A stretch of DNA of 64,000 bases from Bradyrhizobium iriomotense. GTDB lineage: Bacteria > Pseudomonadota > Alphaproteobacteria > Rhizobiales > Xanthobacteraceae. The stretch lies in the NCBI RefSeq assembly GCF_030160715.1, contig NZ_BSOW01000028.1, forward strand, positions 1 to 64,000, written 5' to 3'. Shown here piece after piece: positions 10,178 to 20,300 of this stretch (position 1 is its first letter; each line of letters opens with the position of its first letter). Under the pieces are notes generated by a model that was given only the letters and a program-made list of their open reading frames with translations, made no database searches and was not told where the DNA came from. The position numbers were made by a program, and so were the translations under genes.

Positions 10178-10208
10178 GGTTCTGCGAAAATGAAATGCGA
10201 AACAATCT

Positions 10209-11210
10209 ATGCTCAATCAGAATAGAATGAACGTCGACCCACGGAACACCACAGACTTCATTGAAGCCTACAATCTCCCGCGCCAGCGGCATCAGCCGGG
10301 CGAGGTGAGCGGAAAAAGCAGCTCAGCGGCCCTCGCGTCACCGGATCAGGCGAGCTTTGAGTTGCACCTAAGCGAGTTGCGGCCAAGCCACCGAACATCT
10401 GATTCAGTTGCCGTTTCGGTACATTCCAAGAGTAACTCGTCCTCGATCGTGACGGCTGGCAATCAGAAAGCACGCAAGATTCCCGCAAGCGAACGATGTA
10501 CAGCTTTGTCCTTTGTCAGGGGGCGCGCCGAACTTGCCGCATCGTTGGCTGGAGGGAACGTTAATGAGCTCAGACGCGAGATCAGGCTAGCTGAGGAGCA
10601 AGTGTCGCTCTGGCCAAATACGACCGGATCTTCCGTCGTCAGTGTTGATAGTGGCAGGGTTTTCAACGACGTCCTGGCATCGTCGTATCTACAGCTACAG
10701 CGTTTTCAGAACAAGCCCGGCCATTGCAAGCCGCGCATAGACGGCGATGTGAATGCCATGGCGCATGTACGTTCAATAGCGAATTTACGTCGGGACGCTT
10801 GCCCGCATATTTCTGAGGCGTTCTGCGACGAAGACATCGATGAGATCGATATGGCGCGTATGGCTGCAATGCACACGCAAGGTCATGCCAACTGTTCGTC
10901 TTTCGTGTCATTGGCCCAGAACCCCTCGCGACTGCTCGTTTCGGAGGACGACGGTCGAAAGGGCGCGAAGGCAATCGCAAGGAAGGCTAAAGAGTTGCAC
11001 ACTTACACTGTACCGAGTGTTGCCGCCTGGCCGACTAAAAAAATCGAGGATGTTCTAGCGCGCGGGAAGGATCTCGGAGATCCGAAACTGCGAAAGTGGC
11101 TGAGCGGAACACCGACCAAGGAGACCGAGGTTTTGTTTCTGGGCAGCAATCTGGATCACTATCGGACCGCCAGCGAACCAAATCCTTACAGGCCGAGAGC
11201 AAGTGAATAG
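10209..11210 (+). CDS. candidate type III effector of unassigned family
   Basis: A 333-residue soluble protein starts at ATG 10209 (a second ATG at 10227 is possible; neither has a strong ribosome site) just downstream of the best tts box in the window. The N-terminal 100 residues are Ser/Asn/Gln-rich and low in acidic residues, as in type III secretion signals. I do not recognise the family. The C-terminal half has an ADP-ribosyltransferase-like order of motifs: a SSFVSLA block near residue 230, LHTYTVP near 265 and KETEVLFLG near 310, comparable with the STS and ExE strands of that fold; a candidate R motif is SFVRG near residue 102. This resemblance is weak and is inference only. It is probably co-transcribed with the YopJ-family gene that starts 176 bases downstream. 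Confidence 0.75.
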   Translation: MLNQNRMNVDPRNTTDFIEAYNLPRQRHQPGEVSGKSSSAALASPDQASFELHLSELRPSHRTSDSVAVSVHSKSNSSSIVTAGNQKARKIPASERCTALSFVRGRAELAASLAGGNVNELRREIRLAEEQVSLWPNTTGSSVVSVDSGRVFNDVLASSYLQLQRFQNKPGHCKPRIDGDVNAMAHVRSIANLRRDACPHISEAFCDEDIDEIDMARMAAMHTQGHANCSSFVSLAQNPSRLLVSEDDGRKGAKAIARKAKELHTYTVPSVAAWPTKKIEDVLARGKDLGDPKLRKWLSGTPTKETEVLFLGSNLDHYRTASEPNPYRPRASE

Positions 11211-11386
11211 ATAATCACCCGTTCTGTAATCGTGGACGCACGTCCGCCTGTTACTTGCCTAACGACCACTGATGGGTTGTGCAGATCACAAAAACGATGC
11301 TCAATGTGCGATCACGACTTCGAGGCATGCCTTGCGGGAAAACTCGTTCGGGCCCGATCGTTGATCCTTCTGACAGGAGAATAGTT

Positions 11387-12511
11387 ATGGGCAGCTGCAT
11401 TTCACGACTGAGCGCGCGGCACGAGACCTCTCAGGATGATGGACAACACGCTCAGGAAGCCGAATTTGCTGGTCACCTGACTTCTGTGCGATCGCGTCCA
11501 ACTCGATCCAGTCCCGAATGGCAGCACCCGCCCGGACCATCTCGCGAGGCCGATGGCGGAACCACTTCGCATTGTATTCCAGCCCGCGTTGACGAGAAGC
11601 TTGAGTTACTTGGGCAAACACTTGAGCGTGCCAGCCAGGCGGGAATTTCGTCCGGTCTAGTGGAATACGGTCAGCAGGTAGCTCGCTATCTGTCTGCCAA
11701 CAAGCAACCCGACCACGAATTGTTGTCCTTCGATCTCGCCAATCTTGATCGCCTTGCAGACAGTTATAACGGGCGCTACCCGGACCTCAATCTTAAGTAC
11801 ATGGACTCGCCCGCCAAGCTTCTAGAGGCGCTGGCGGACCGGTCGTCGGATAGTGCATGGCGCGCTGTCGTGCGGCTGGCAGAAGGCGAATCGCACCATT
11901 TTGCTGCTGACGTTCGAACCCGCGCCGGAGCGCCGCCAACAGTTATTGTGATGGAGGCGACCGACCTTTACAGATTCGTGCCCCAGTACACCAAGTTGCG
12001 ACGGCAAACGATAGGGCAGCTAGGAACGGAGCCGAAATGGGCCTTTATCGGGGTTGGCGCGCAGAAATCTGCCGCCGATTGCGTGATGTTCGGTATGCAA
12101 CTTGCGCTGGCGGCACATCAAAAAACACCCACCTTCGATGACTGGCATGACAATCTTCATCAGCGTGGAACGATTGCCGACGAGGGAAATGATTCCAACA
12201 ACTACCTTCCCTCACCCGACGCAATTCTGGAATTTGCCGGGATAAACCTCTTCCACGGAGAACAGTTTCTCCCAGCCCTGTTCTACAAGCACGCCCATTC
12301 CGGCGGAGTAATCGATGAGCTCGCAAGCTACCAACCCAGTATCAAGGACGAAGATGTGAGCACCAGCAGCCGCGATCCCAAATCAGAGACGCTGGCCGGA
12401 CGGCATGATGCCTTTAAGGTCCAGCGTGACTCCCTCCGATACAGCGCATCTATCGAGGCGTCGAGGGCAACCAAGATCCGGACGGCACTGGACAGGATGT
12501 TATCCGACTGA
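11387..12511 (+). CDS. YopJ-family serine/threonine acetyltransferase effector (NopJ-like)
   Basis: The frame is open from 11279, but ATG 11387 is chosen because it follows AGGAGA by six bases and makes the N terminus MGSCIS, a myristoylation plus S-acylation signal used by YopJ-family plant-pathogen effectors to reach the plasma membrane. The 374-residue product carries the YopJ/C55 triad: His171 in ESHHFAADV, Glu190 in VIVMEA (19 residues later, as in YopJ) and Cys232 in GAQKSAADCVMFG. Members acetylate Ser, Thr or Lys of host kinases and need inositol hexakisphosphate. No tts box of its own is seen, so it is probably the second gene of the unit starting at the tts box at 10160. Rhizobial relatives are called NopJ; orthology is inferred. 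Confidence 0.88.
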   Translation: MGSCISRLSARHETSQDDGQHAQEAEFAGHLTSVRSRPTRSSPEWQHPPGPSREADGGTTSHCIPARVDEKLELLGQTLERASQAGISSGLVEYGQQVARYLSANKQPDHELLSFDLANLDRLADSYNGRYPDLNLKYMDSPAKLLEALADRSSDSAWRAVVRLAEGESHHFAADVRTRAGAPPTVIVMEATDLYRFVPQYTKLRRQTIGQLGTEPKWAFIGVGAQKSAADCVMFGMQLALAAHQKTPTFDDWHDNLHQRGTIADEGNDSNNYLPSPDAILEFAGINLFHGEQFLPALFYKHAHSGGVIDELASYQPSIKDEDVSTSSRDPKSETLAGRHDAFKVQRDSLRYSASIEASRATKIRTALDRMLSD

Positions 12512-12513
12512 TC

Positions 12514-12609
12514 CGATCTGTCATGTCAGTTTGAGCTAAAGGCCGCTCGGACGAAATTGGCGTTGCTGAGCTGGACGCTCTGAATGTTTGATGGTGCTGT
12601 CCTTCGACA
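12514..12609. repeat. 96-bp perfect repeat, copy 1
   Basis: The 96 bases from CGATCTGTCATG to CCTTCGACA are identical to 28634-28729, while flanks differ completely. Copy 1 begins two bases after the stop of the YopJ-family gene. It looks like the shared end of a mobile element or the scar of recombination; I cannot assign it to an IS family. Confidence 0.85.
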
Positions 12610-12994
12610 TGGGCGCCCAGCCTCAGCATATCAGATGTTGCACAATCACGAAAGCAGCAGCGTTGCAATGTGCATGCGGGACCGGCTGACGGCGCGTGGT
12701 GGTCGGAGATCGAAGTGGTCGGCCGTTTAGCCGGGGGCCGGGGACAACGCGCTGGCGTCGAACGCATAGGAGCGGAGGTTTGCCTTGGTAAGGCTGAGCG
12801 ATATTCTTGTAAAACTAATGGGTCATGAGGATTTCTTCGCCGCACTCAATCGTGAGCTTTTTCGTCAAGAGCGAGCAGGTGCGAAAATCCGGACATTTGG
12901 CAGATTAGCGCTACATCCGCGCGAATGGCCACCCGGCCTCATGACTGCGGTCGAGTGCAAACAGGTGAGAGGCGCCTCTGTTTAAGGGCGCGCT
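12610..12994. other. no gene supported
   Basis: A 66-codon plus-strand frame (12785-12985, LSDILVKLMGHEDFFAALNRELF) has protein-like character but no homologue I can name and could be the remnant of a larger gene. Nothing else is visible. Confidence 0.3.
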
Positions 12995-14821
12995 TCACAG
13001 CATGAGGCCCCGGTCTGCGAGTATCTGGTGCGTTAGCGTGCCCTTGATCTCGCGGGTGATTTCTTTGAGGATTTGGGCTCCGATTTCCCGCTCGGCATCG
13101 GCGTCGCCGGTCAGTTGATGTTCGGCGAGCCGTTGTGCCAAGCGGCCTTGAAACTCACCGCCCATCGCATCGGCGAGCCGCCTCTGCGTCGCTGCATGGG
13201 CTTCGGGTGCGATACGGCTCACCACCGTTTCCCAGGGTTGCCAGCGGGTTGCCAGATAGTCGGTGAATCCCGCCGATTCTTGGTTTCGCACCGACGTCTC
13301 GGCCGCGGCAATGTCGTGCTCCGTGACGTGGGCGACGCCGTAAAACCGCATGTTCGGGGCGATGTGCCGCAGTTGCAGCGGCTCGCGCAGCTTGACCTGA
13401 TAGGCGAGATAAACCTCAATCTCATCGACGAAGCGGAGCGAACGAACCTTCTCGCGCGCAATCCCCTCCAACGCGTCCAAGCGGAACATGACGCGGCCCT
13501 GTTGGAGGAGCTCGTCGAGCCGCTCGTCATAGGCTCCGCCCTCGACATCAGCGTTCAGACGTGCGGTCTGCATGCTGTTCCAGGTCAAAATGATGCGATC
13601 CTCGCAAGTCTCGCTCGCTCCGATGGCCAGCTGGAAGTATTGCTCGCGCAATCGCGGCCTCGTCGTGGCCTGCCGCAGACCGTCTGCCACCGCTTGCCGG
13701 AACGCGGCATTACCATAGTTCACGGTGTCCGGCAGCCGCAACCTGTCGAGAAAGCGTGAGTATTCCTGGGCACCCGGTTCAGCGGCGAAGCCCTGCCACG
13801 CGGCCACCACCGCCGGCTCGTCCTTAAGCCAGTCCGCGACTGCCTCTGCGAGGGGCCGCGCCTGACTTTGCTCCGCTCCGCCGCCCATCGAGAAGAAGAC
13901 CTGCGGGCCGGCATAGCCCTCGACATTCATGGCCGCCGCCAGGTTGGTCCGCACCCGCTCGGGCAGCGGGTTCTCATCCAGATCAATGGTGCACTCTGAG
14001 CCGAGCTGCGTCAGCAGGGTTTCAGGCAGGCTGGTCAGCTCGTTGTGATCGGCGTAGAGCGTCACGAGTCCAGTCGGGAGGGTGTTAGGCAAACTGGTCA
14101 GCTCGTTACCGCCGATGTTGAGCCAATTGAGCTCGCTTGGGAGGGCTTCGGGCAGCGTGGTCAACCGGTTGCGGCCGGCGTCGAGTTGCCGGATTCCAGC
14201 CGGGAGGGTCTGGGGCAAACTGGTCAGCCGGTTGCCGCGGGCGTTGAGCTGCTGAAGCGTCGCCGGAAGGATATCGGGCAGACTGTCCAGCTGATTGTCG
14301 TCGACGTTCAGGTGCCGAAGTCCGGCCGGGAGGCTAGGCAGGGTGCTCAGCTGGTTGCCGCTAGCGTCGAGACTTTGAAGTGTTGCCGGAAGGGTATCGG
14401 GCAGGCTGGTCAGCTGATTGTTATCGATGTTCAGGCGTCGGAGTCCGGCCGGGAGCGCGGCGGACAGGGTGGTCAGGGACAGCGATGAAAGATCCAGCGA
14501 CGGCGGCAGATCGACATTGACCACCGCCTCGCACAAAGCTCTCGTTCGTCTTCCCGCCTCTTGCCGATCCTCGTGTTCGCCCTGCCCCTCTTCGGCAGCC
14601 CAGCCTTCCAAGAGCCCGTCCAGTGACATCTCTCTGGCGGCGGGGGCCTCGGGGTTCGTTGGATTGCCGGTAGGGCCGGCGGTGGAGGCCCGCGCTCTGG
14701 TCAAGGCTCCGACCCACTCCGTTGTGGCGCGGGCGAGACCGCATAGGCAACCTTGCCGATGAGCTCGCTCGGAAGCTTCGGGAGTAATGCCAGTGCCACG
14801 CTGGGCCTGCCCTGTGTCCAT
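12995..14821 (-). CDS. nopM: NopM-like LRR-NEL E3 ubiquitin ligase effector
   Basis: The 608-residue product has an N-terminal secretion/extension region (1-105), about seven leucine-rich repeats of the 20-21-residue LPx type (roughly 118-275, with repeated LTSLPxxLPxxLxxL), and a C-terminal NEL domain (about 310-608). The catalytic Cys406 lies in the CxD motif ASETCEDR, the hallmark of IpaH/SspH/NopM ligases, in which the LRR region selects the target and restrains the enzyme. All NEL landmarks (FRQAVADGLRQATTRP before the Cys; MFRLDALEG, EVYLAYQVKLR after it) are intact. The start ATG 14821 has AAGAGG upstream. Only a poor tts-like sequence is seen further upstream (about 14868-14880), so its promoter is unresolved. 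The host target is unknown. Confidence 0.92.
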   Translation of the reverse strand: MDTGQAQRGTGITPEASERAHRQGCLCGLARATTEWVGALTRARASTAGPTGNPTNPEAPAAREMSLDGLLEGWAAEEGQGEHEDRQEAGRRTRALCEAVVNVDLPPSLDLSSLSLTTLSAALPAGLRRLNIDNNQLTSLPDTLPATLQSLDASGNQLSTLPSLPAGLRHLNVDDNQLDSLPDILPATLQQLNARGNRLTSLPQTLPAGIRQLDAGRNRLTTLPEALPSELNWLNIGGNELTSLPNTLPTGLVTLYADHNELTSLPETLLTQLGSECTIDLDENPLPERVRTNLAAAMNVEGYAGPQVFFSMGGGAEQSQARPLAEAVADWLKDEPAVVAAWQGFAAEPGAQEYSRFLDRLRLPDTVNYGNAAFRQAVADGLRQATTRPRLREQYFQLAIGASETCEDRIILTWNSMQTARLNADVEGGAYDERLDELLQQGRVMFRLDALEGIAREKVRSLRFVDEIEVYLAYQVKLREPLQLRHIAPNMRFYGVAHVTEHDIAAAETSVRNQESAGFTDYLATRWQPWETVVSRIAPEAHAATQRRLADAMGGEFQGRLAQRLAEHQLTGDADAEREIGAQILKEITREIKGTLTHQILADRGLML

Positions 14822-15399
14822 TAATGCCGCCTCTTAGGTCGCCAAAGCGAATTTGCTTCTCGAAGCCGCCAGCTGTCACCGCGGATGGCGACCGCCGACA
14901 AATGACGAACAATGTCGCAGGCAATCAAAGACCAACGTTTGCTACCCCGACCGCCGAACACGCTGCCGAATTCGCCCGCCGAGCAGTTGCAGCCAGGCTT
15001 TGTACGTCTGTACGGAATCTGGGCCGTCCAATCGCTTGATATTGCTAAAGGGATCCATCCCGTTCTCCCCTGCCAGAAAGATCAAGCGGGACCTGTCAGT
15101 CTCAATGGGCACATTCTGACGCTAAGGAGCTTAGCTGTCGATCAGCTGACGGGTCTCGGAAGAATTCCTTGGGAGAACATCCTTTGCGTTCTCCCTTCGA
15201 TGTCAGGGGGCGCGCGACGCTCCAGCCGCACCCCCTACTCTTGCTCGGCGAGCAGATTGGCCGGTGCAGCAGCACATCTGCCGACGACTCCGTCAAGTCA
15301 ACGAATTGGAGCGACCGATGAGACAGCCGACCGGCATGCCGACCGCCCGGGCCCCTCTTTGTCGCCGCCATCGCTTCCCACCGGAAGTGGTCAGCTGTG
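14822..15399. other. no gene supported
   Basis: A 211-codon plus-strand frame runs from 14912 to 15547, but only its last 50 codons (the IS6-type relic) look like a protein. The upstream part has no motif and holds whatever promotes nopM; I see no strong tts box. Confidence 0.4.
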
Positions 15400-15745
15400 C
15401 TTGAGCAGGATCGAGGAAATGCTGGCGGCGCGTTGCATTGGCTTGACCGATGAGACCATGCGCCGCTCGGGACGGGGGTTCTGTAAGGCGTTCGCCGATC
15501 GGATCCGTCAGCGCGCGCTCCAGCTCGCGGTGACAGATGGCATCTGAACGAAATCGTTATCTCGATGGCGGGTGAACAAGATTCGCTCTGTCGCGCTATC
15601 GACCACAATGGCTTCGCTCTCGACGTCTTGATCTAACACCGAAGAGACTCGCGCGCTGCGCAGCGGCTCAAGAAGAAGCTCTTGAATCCGCCGGCACGCC
15701 GCCGGGCGTGATGATCACGGATAAGCTCCGTTCGCATGTCGCTAC
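15400..15745 (+). pseudogene. IS6-family (IS26-like) transposase fragment
   Basis: Joined plus-strand frames read RIEEMLAARCIGLTDETMRR, FCKAFADRIRQRA, then after a frame change LNEIVISMAG, LCRAIDHNGFALDVLI, a stop codon, and RRDSRAAQRLKKKLL and GVMITDKLRS. This is the helix-turn-helix to mid-catalytic part of IS6-family transposases, where the conserved DxW motif and the later D (ITDKL) are recognisable. Several frame changes, an in-frame stop and missing ends show it is inactive. Confidence 0.8.
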
Positions 15746-15959
15746 GAGGGCGGCCCTCTAGGGAACCGCCGCTTCGTACACCGATAGCCTTAGCCTGCGC
15801 TCCTTAGAGTGATTGCCTGATCAGGAGCTCAATGACGCTGCAAAATCGTATCCGACCACGCTCGGCATTGTAGAGCGCGCACAAGAAACCTACCGGTCAT
15901 TGTTGCCGTCAGAAGCACCGCCGGCCTGCGAAAATCCCGGGCGATGGGACAGCTGACGA

Positions 15960-16269
15960 TCGCGAGCTCGGAGACATCGAACGCTTGCTCCCTGACCATC
16001 GGTCGCTCAGTGCAGACCTCGAAGAGTTCTGGTCAACGGTCGATCCGAAGACCGCTGACATCGAGGATCGGATTGCCGAATGGCGACATCATTGGAATTG
16101 GCGTCGCCCGCATGCCGCCCTCGGTGGCGGCACGCCTGTCGATCGCGTCTGCGAACTGGCGAACGTCACCCCGTTCACAGACGAGGTGGAATCCCGGTTC
16201 GATCCTGCAAAAGAGCGGATTAGGATCCCGGATTTTCGCTTTGATCAGACGTTCGCTCCGCTGAAATGA
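15960..16269 (+). pseudogene. IS481-type transposase C-terminal fragment
   Basis: The frame 15985-16269 ends with LEEFWSTVDPKTADIEDRIAEW, HHWNWRRPHAALGGGTPVDRV and a tail of about 40 residues rich in Asp/Arg/Phe. The WxWxRPHxALGG-P pattern is the C-terminal integrase-core signature of IS481-like (rve) transposases. The N-terminal helix-turn-helix and first two acidic residues are missing, so only a relic remains. Confidence 0.8.
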
Positions 16270-16467
16270 TGTGACCAGACCCTACAGATAGATCAATCTG
16301 GTCGTACGCCGCCGCGAGCCACTCCACCAGCGCTCGTCTCTCCAGCCGTAGCAGCGGGTCGGGATCCAAATTGACGTTGTAGAACAGCACTGGATTGAAA
16401 TGGATCTCGTTAGTGAGATCCATCAGAAAAAGGCTACTCTGGAAGCGCCGCCCGCTGGGCACGCCCG
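16270..16467. other. short stretch between relics
   Basis: A minus-strand frame (MDLTNEIHFNPVLFYNVNLD..., about 16280-16425) is protein-like but not recognised. The last 30 bases appear to be upstream codons of the methylcitrate synthase relic in another frame. Confidence 0.3.
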
Positions 16468-17055
16468 ATGGACGTGATGCGCAGCGGCGTCTCGACACTC
16501 GGCTGTGCGCTGTCGGAAGCTTCCGACCATAATCATCCAGGTGCTCGCGACATCGCCGATCGCATGATGGCTTCCCTCGGCTCCGTGCTGCTTTACTGGC
16601 ATCATTTCGATTTCGCCCAGAACGGTCGCTGCGTCGATGTCGAGACCGACGATAACACGATTGGCGGGCACTTTCTGCATCTCCTGCAGGGGCGCACGCC
16701 GTCAGCCTCTCATGTCCGCGCCATGCACAACTCGCTCAATCTCTATGCCGAGCACGAATTCAACGCATCGACATTCACGGCCCGCTCGATTGCCGGCACG
16801 GGCGCGGACATGTATTCGGCCATCCCCCGCGCTATCGGCGCGTTGCGCGGACCAAAGCATGGCGGCGTCAACGAGGTCGCCTTCGAGGTGCAGAAACGGT
16901 ATGGTGATGTCGACGAGGCCGACGCCGATATTCGCCGCCGCATCGCTGCCAAGCAGGTCGTCATGGAGTTCGGCCATCCCGGCTATACAATCGCCTATCC
17001 CCGCAACGAGGTGATCAAGGAGGTCGCGCGTCGACTATCGCGCGAAGCCGGATCG
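16468..17055 (+). pseudogene. 2-methylcitrate/citrate synthase fragment
   Basis: The frame from MDVMRSGVSTLGCALSE to about residue 196 matches the middle of PrpC-type 2-methylcitrate synthases: IADRMMASLGSVLLYWHHF, DNTIGGHFLHLL, LNLYAEHEFNASTFTARSIAGTGADMYSAI, GPKHGGVNEVAFE. The conserved GHPVYT loop has become GHPGYT, and similarity stops at SREAGS (about 17055), after which the frame runs on in unrelated sequence to 17322. Both ends of the enzyme (normally about 370-390 residues) are missing. In an intact cell the enzyme joins propionyl-CoA to oxaloacetate; this copy cannot work. Confidence 0.8.
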
Positions 17056-17303
17056 ATAACGAGGCTGGCGGCCGGCGCGTCCCGATGTCCGGATCCTCAC
17101 AAATCAGTCCCCCAGCAACACGACGAGCAAATCCTTCGCGTCGACTTGTGTCCCTTGACTGACCGGGATTTCCGTCGCCACGTGGAAGCTGCCTTGGCGA
17201 ATCTCAAGCGTACGAGCGAGAGCGGAGCGAGATGTTGTCCTGATCCGCTCGTTCAGGCGAGCCCACGGTCTAGAGTCCGGGAGAGCCGCTCCAGCCAGCT
17301 CCA
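17056..17303. other. no gene supported
   Basis: A 66-codon minus-strand frame (17104-17304) ends in EIPVSQGTQVDAKDLLVVLL, which resembles the last strands of a biotinyl/lipoyl carrier domain without its AMKM motif. If real it would be the tail of an acyl-CoA carboxylase gene; evidence is thin. Confidence 0.25.
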
Positions 17304-20300
17304 TTACCCCAAGCCGGGATGAGCCAGTCGGTCCTGGAGGGACCGCCGATTGGCGACGAGGTTGTCAAGATGCAGCGGCTCGTGCTCTGGCCGCTCTCCT
17401 TGGGCCAATCGTCGAACCAGCGCCCGCGTGCCGTCCACCACGAAGACGCCGCAATCATAACCGTTCCGCTGCAGGGCCATGCTGGGTGACTCCAGGCGGG
17501 CACGCAGCCGTCGTGCGAGCTGCGCTGCCGCCTCGTGGTTGTGTCCCCTGACAGAGTCGTAGTGATAGGCAACCGGCTCTCCTCGCGTGCGGCGGTCAAG
17601 CAGCAGCAGCGACCAATGCGTGCCGAGGCGATTAGGATCCATAGCGTCGCTCACTGGCAGGAACAGGAAGTCGGCGGTATCATTACCATTCGGATCGTAG
17701 ACGATGCGCTGGAATGCGAGGCGCCTGACGGCGTCGGCGCCGAAGCGCAGTTGATAGTGTGCTATCAGGGGATCCACGAACTGCGTCAGGGCGGCGAGTT
17801 CCGGACGGTCCCGCTGCAACTCCTGCGCCAGGAGCTCGTAATCCCTGTGGATGTGCTCGTCACCCAGCCATTCCTCGGCGCCGAGCTCTAGGCCGTTGCG
17901 GCCGTGGGAGGAGGCTGTCGGATCCAAAGCCCCGATCTGAGCATTGGCGGATGTGCGCGGGACAGGCGCATAACTAGCACCATCACGCAGCTCTTGCGGC
18001 GTCGGCGCATCCAGATCAACAAAAGGCTCAAGACCAGCGTGGGTATCCGAGCGAACCCTGGCAGGATGCGTTGGCGCAAAGTGAGCATCGTCGCGCAATT
18101 CGGATGGTGTCGGCGCATTCAGATCGACAAAAGACTCTAAGCCGCTGTAGGTGTCTGAGCGAAGCTTGGCAGGATGCGCTGGCGCAAAGTGAGCATCGTC
18201 GCGCAATTCGGACGGCGTCGGCGCATTTAGATCAACAAAAGACTCTAGGCCGCTATAGGTGTCTGAGCGAAGCTTGGCAGGATGCGCCGGCGTAAAGTGA
18301 GCATCGTCGCGCAATTCGGACGGCGTCGGCGCATTTAGATCAACAAAAGACTCTAGGCCGCTATAGGTGTCTGAGCGAGCCTTGGCAGGATGCGCCGGCG
18401 TAAAGTGAGCATCGTCGCGCAATTCGGACGGCGTCGGCGCATCCAGATCAACAAAAGGCTCAAGACCAGCGTAGGTATCCGAGCGAACCCTGGCAGGATG
18501 CGCTGGCGCAAAGTGAGCATCGTCGCGCAATTCGGATGGTGTCGGCGCATTCAGATCGACAAAAGACTCTAAGCCGCTGTAGGTGTCTGAGCGAAGCTTG
18601 GCAGGATGCGCTGGCGCAAAGTGAGCATCGTCGCGCAATTCGGACGGCGTCGGCGCATTCAGATCAATAGATGGCTCAAACCTGCCCTTAGCATTTGACG
18701 CGGGCCTGGATGGTGATGCTGGTTCTTGCAGCTGTTCCCCCAACCAAATCCAAGCTCCCGCGCTCGGGCTGGCTGGCGTTGAGGGAAGACCTTGCGCCGA
18801 GTCGGAAAGCCGATCGTCCTGCGCGGCCGGCGAGCTCGGCTGCTCAGGGCCTGGCACCCCCAGCTCTCGGTTCGCCTCGATGAGTTTTAAGTAGCTGCGA
18901 AGATGCGACAAATCGGGACCGTGTACTCTGCCTCCAGTCCGTTCGAATGCTACCACGTCATTGTCGAGCGATAACTGCTCCTTGCTCGAGCCGTTTAGTC
19001 GCCCGATGATGCTCCCTTTGCGATTCGCGCTAAGCCACGCACTCAGCGCACGAAGACGTGTCGCCCGCTTTTGCGCAGACTGCCTCAGCTTCGCAGTCGG
19101 GGCTGTAAGATCTTTCAGAGCTTGGCTCAGCGCGCCCTCGATGAGGGGCGCATCTTCTGGATGAGGAACGTGGCGACGGGGGCCACCGAGGACGCGGACG
19201 TCGGGTGCTTCGACTTCTTCACCCCCACGTAGCAGCTGTCGGAGAACGTCCAGAGCCGATCTAATGCGGTTCTGGGGGTCACGGCCCAAGCGCTTGTAGG
19301 CCGCAATTTCCTTGTCCAGCGATGAACCGTCTCGCAGCCGAGAAGCTAAAGGGCTCCCATGACTTGCGTTGAACCAGCGAACAAAAGTCCGAAGCCCGGA
19401 AACACTGTTGTTGATGGACCCTTCAGCGAGCTTGCGGCGCTCGGCGTATACACGAAACTTCGCCAAGAGCTCCGCGTCTTCGGCCGGAAGCTGCTCGCCG
19501 ATTAGTTCGTCCGGCGACGGCATCGGAGCTTGCCTCTGCGATGGTGACGGCGCCAGTTGGGATGGGGTCTGCATCTGCCGCCGCTCCACGGCGACGCCTT
19601 GCGGGTTGCTTACCGTCTTCTGCCTCTTCGCTGATCTTAACTCCCCTATATCATGCTCATCCCTAATGAGAATCTGCTCGCCTGGCACGAGGGGGTTCCT
19701 GTGACGTTGATCCGTTAGTTCGTGGTCAGGGTGGCGCTGGTTCAAGGGACGAAGGGACTCTGCAGGATCCAGGCCATGCGTCGGTGGAAGCCAATGGTCG
19801 TCGCTGGGCAAGTTAAAGTCAGGAAAGGGACCTCCGGCATCCGCTGTCTGTTGATGGTGCGCGATAGTTTCGAGAGACGGCGAGGAGCTGCGCCCGTCCA
19901 TGGTCTCCAAAAGCAGATCCTGCTGGTTTGCAGGCAGAGTCTCCGGCCAGCTAATAGCTCCGTTCGACCCGCTGTGCTGCGCAGTCGCGGCCGGGGTCCG
20001 CCTCGGCTCGGTGCGAACCGCGTCTTCGAAATCGGGAACGGGGCGGATATGACGCTGGAGTTCGATCGCTCTAGCAGCCGCCGGCGACCTGAGGAGATGA
20101 GCCAGTGCGGCCCCAGCTTTTCTGCGGCCAAGGGGGTCCGCCTCCTTATACCGGCTGATATCTTCATCCAGCGAGTCGTGGCCAAGTCGAGCAGCAATGC
20201 CGGGCTTATCGTTTTCACGGAGGTGATCACTGAGATCGGTAAGAATAGTCGCATAGCTCCTGGCGGTGTTGGCGGTGCCTGGCGCTGCTTCTTCCTTGTA

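Noticed and set aside
12528..12546. GTCAGTTTGAGCTAAAGG as a tts box
   Set aside because: Ten of 18 matches, placed inside the 96-bp repeat and followed by no gene in either copy.
14846..14880. possible tts box upstream of nopM
   Set aside because: Only the first half (GACAGCTGG) resembles the motif; agreement over 18 bases is about half, too low to annotate.
14912..15547. 211-codon plus-strand frame as one gene
   Set aside because: Only the last part matches an IS6-type transposase; the rest is a chance extension across a junction.
17988..18635. CRISPR-like array
   Set aside because: The 108-bp units are contiguous, without unique spacers, and code for an in-frame protein repeat.
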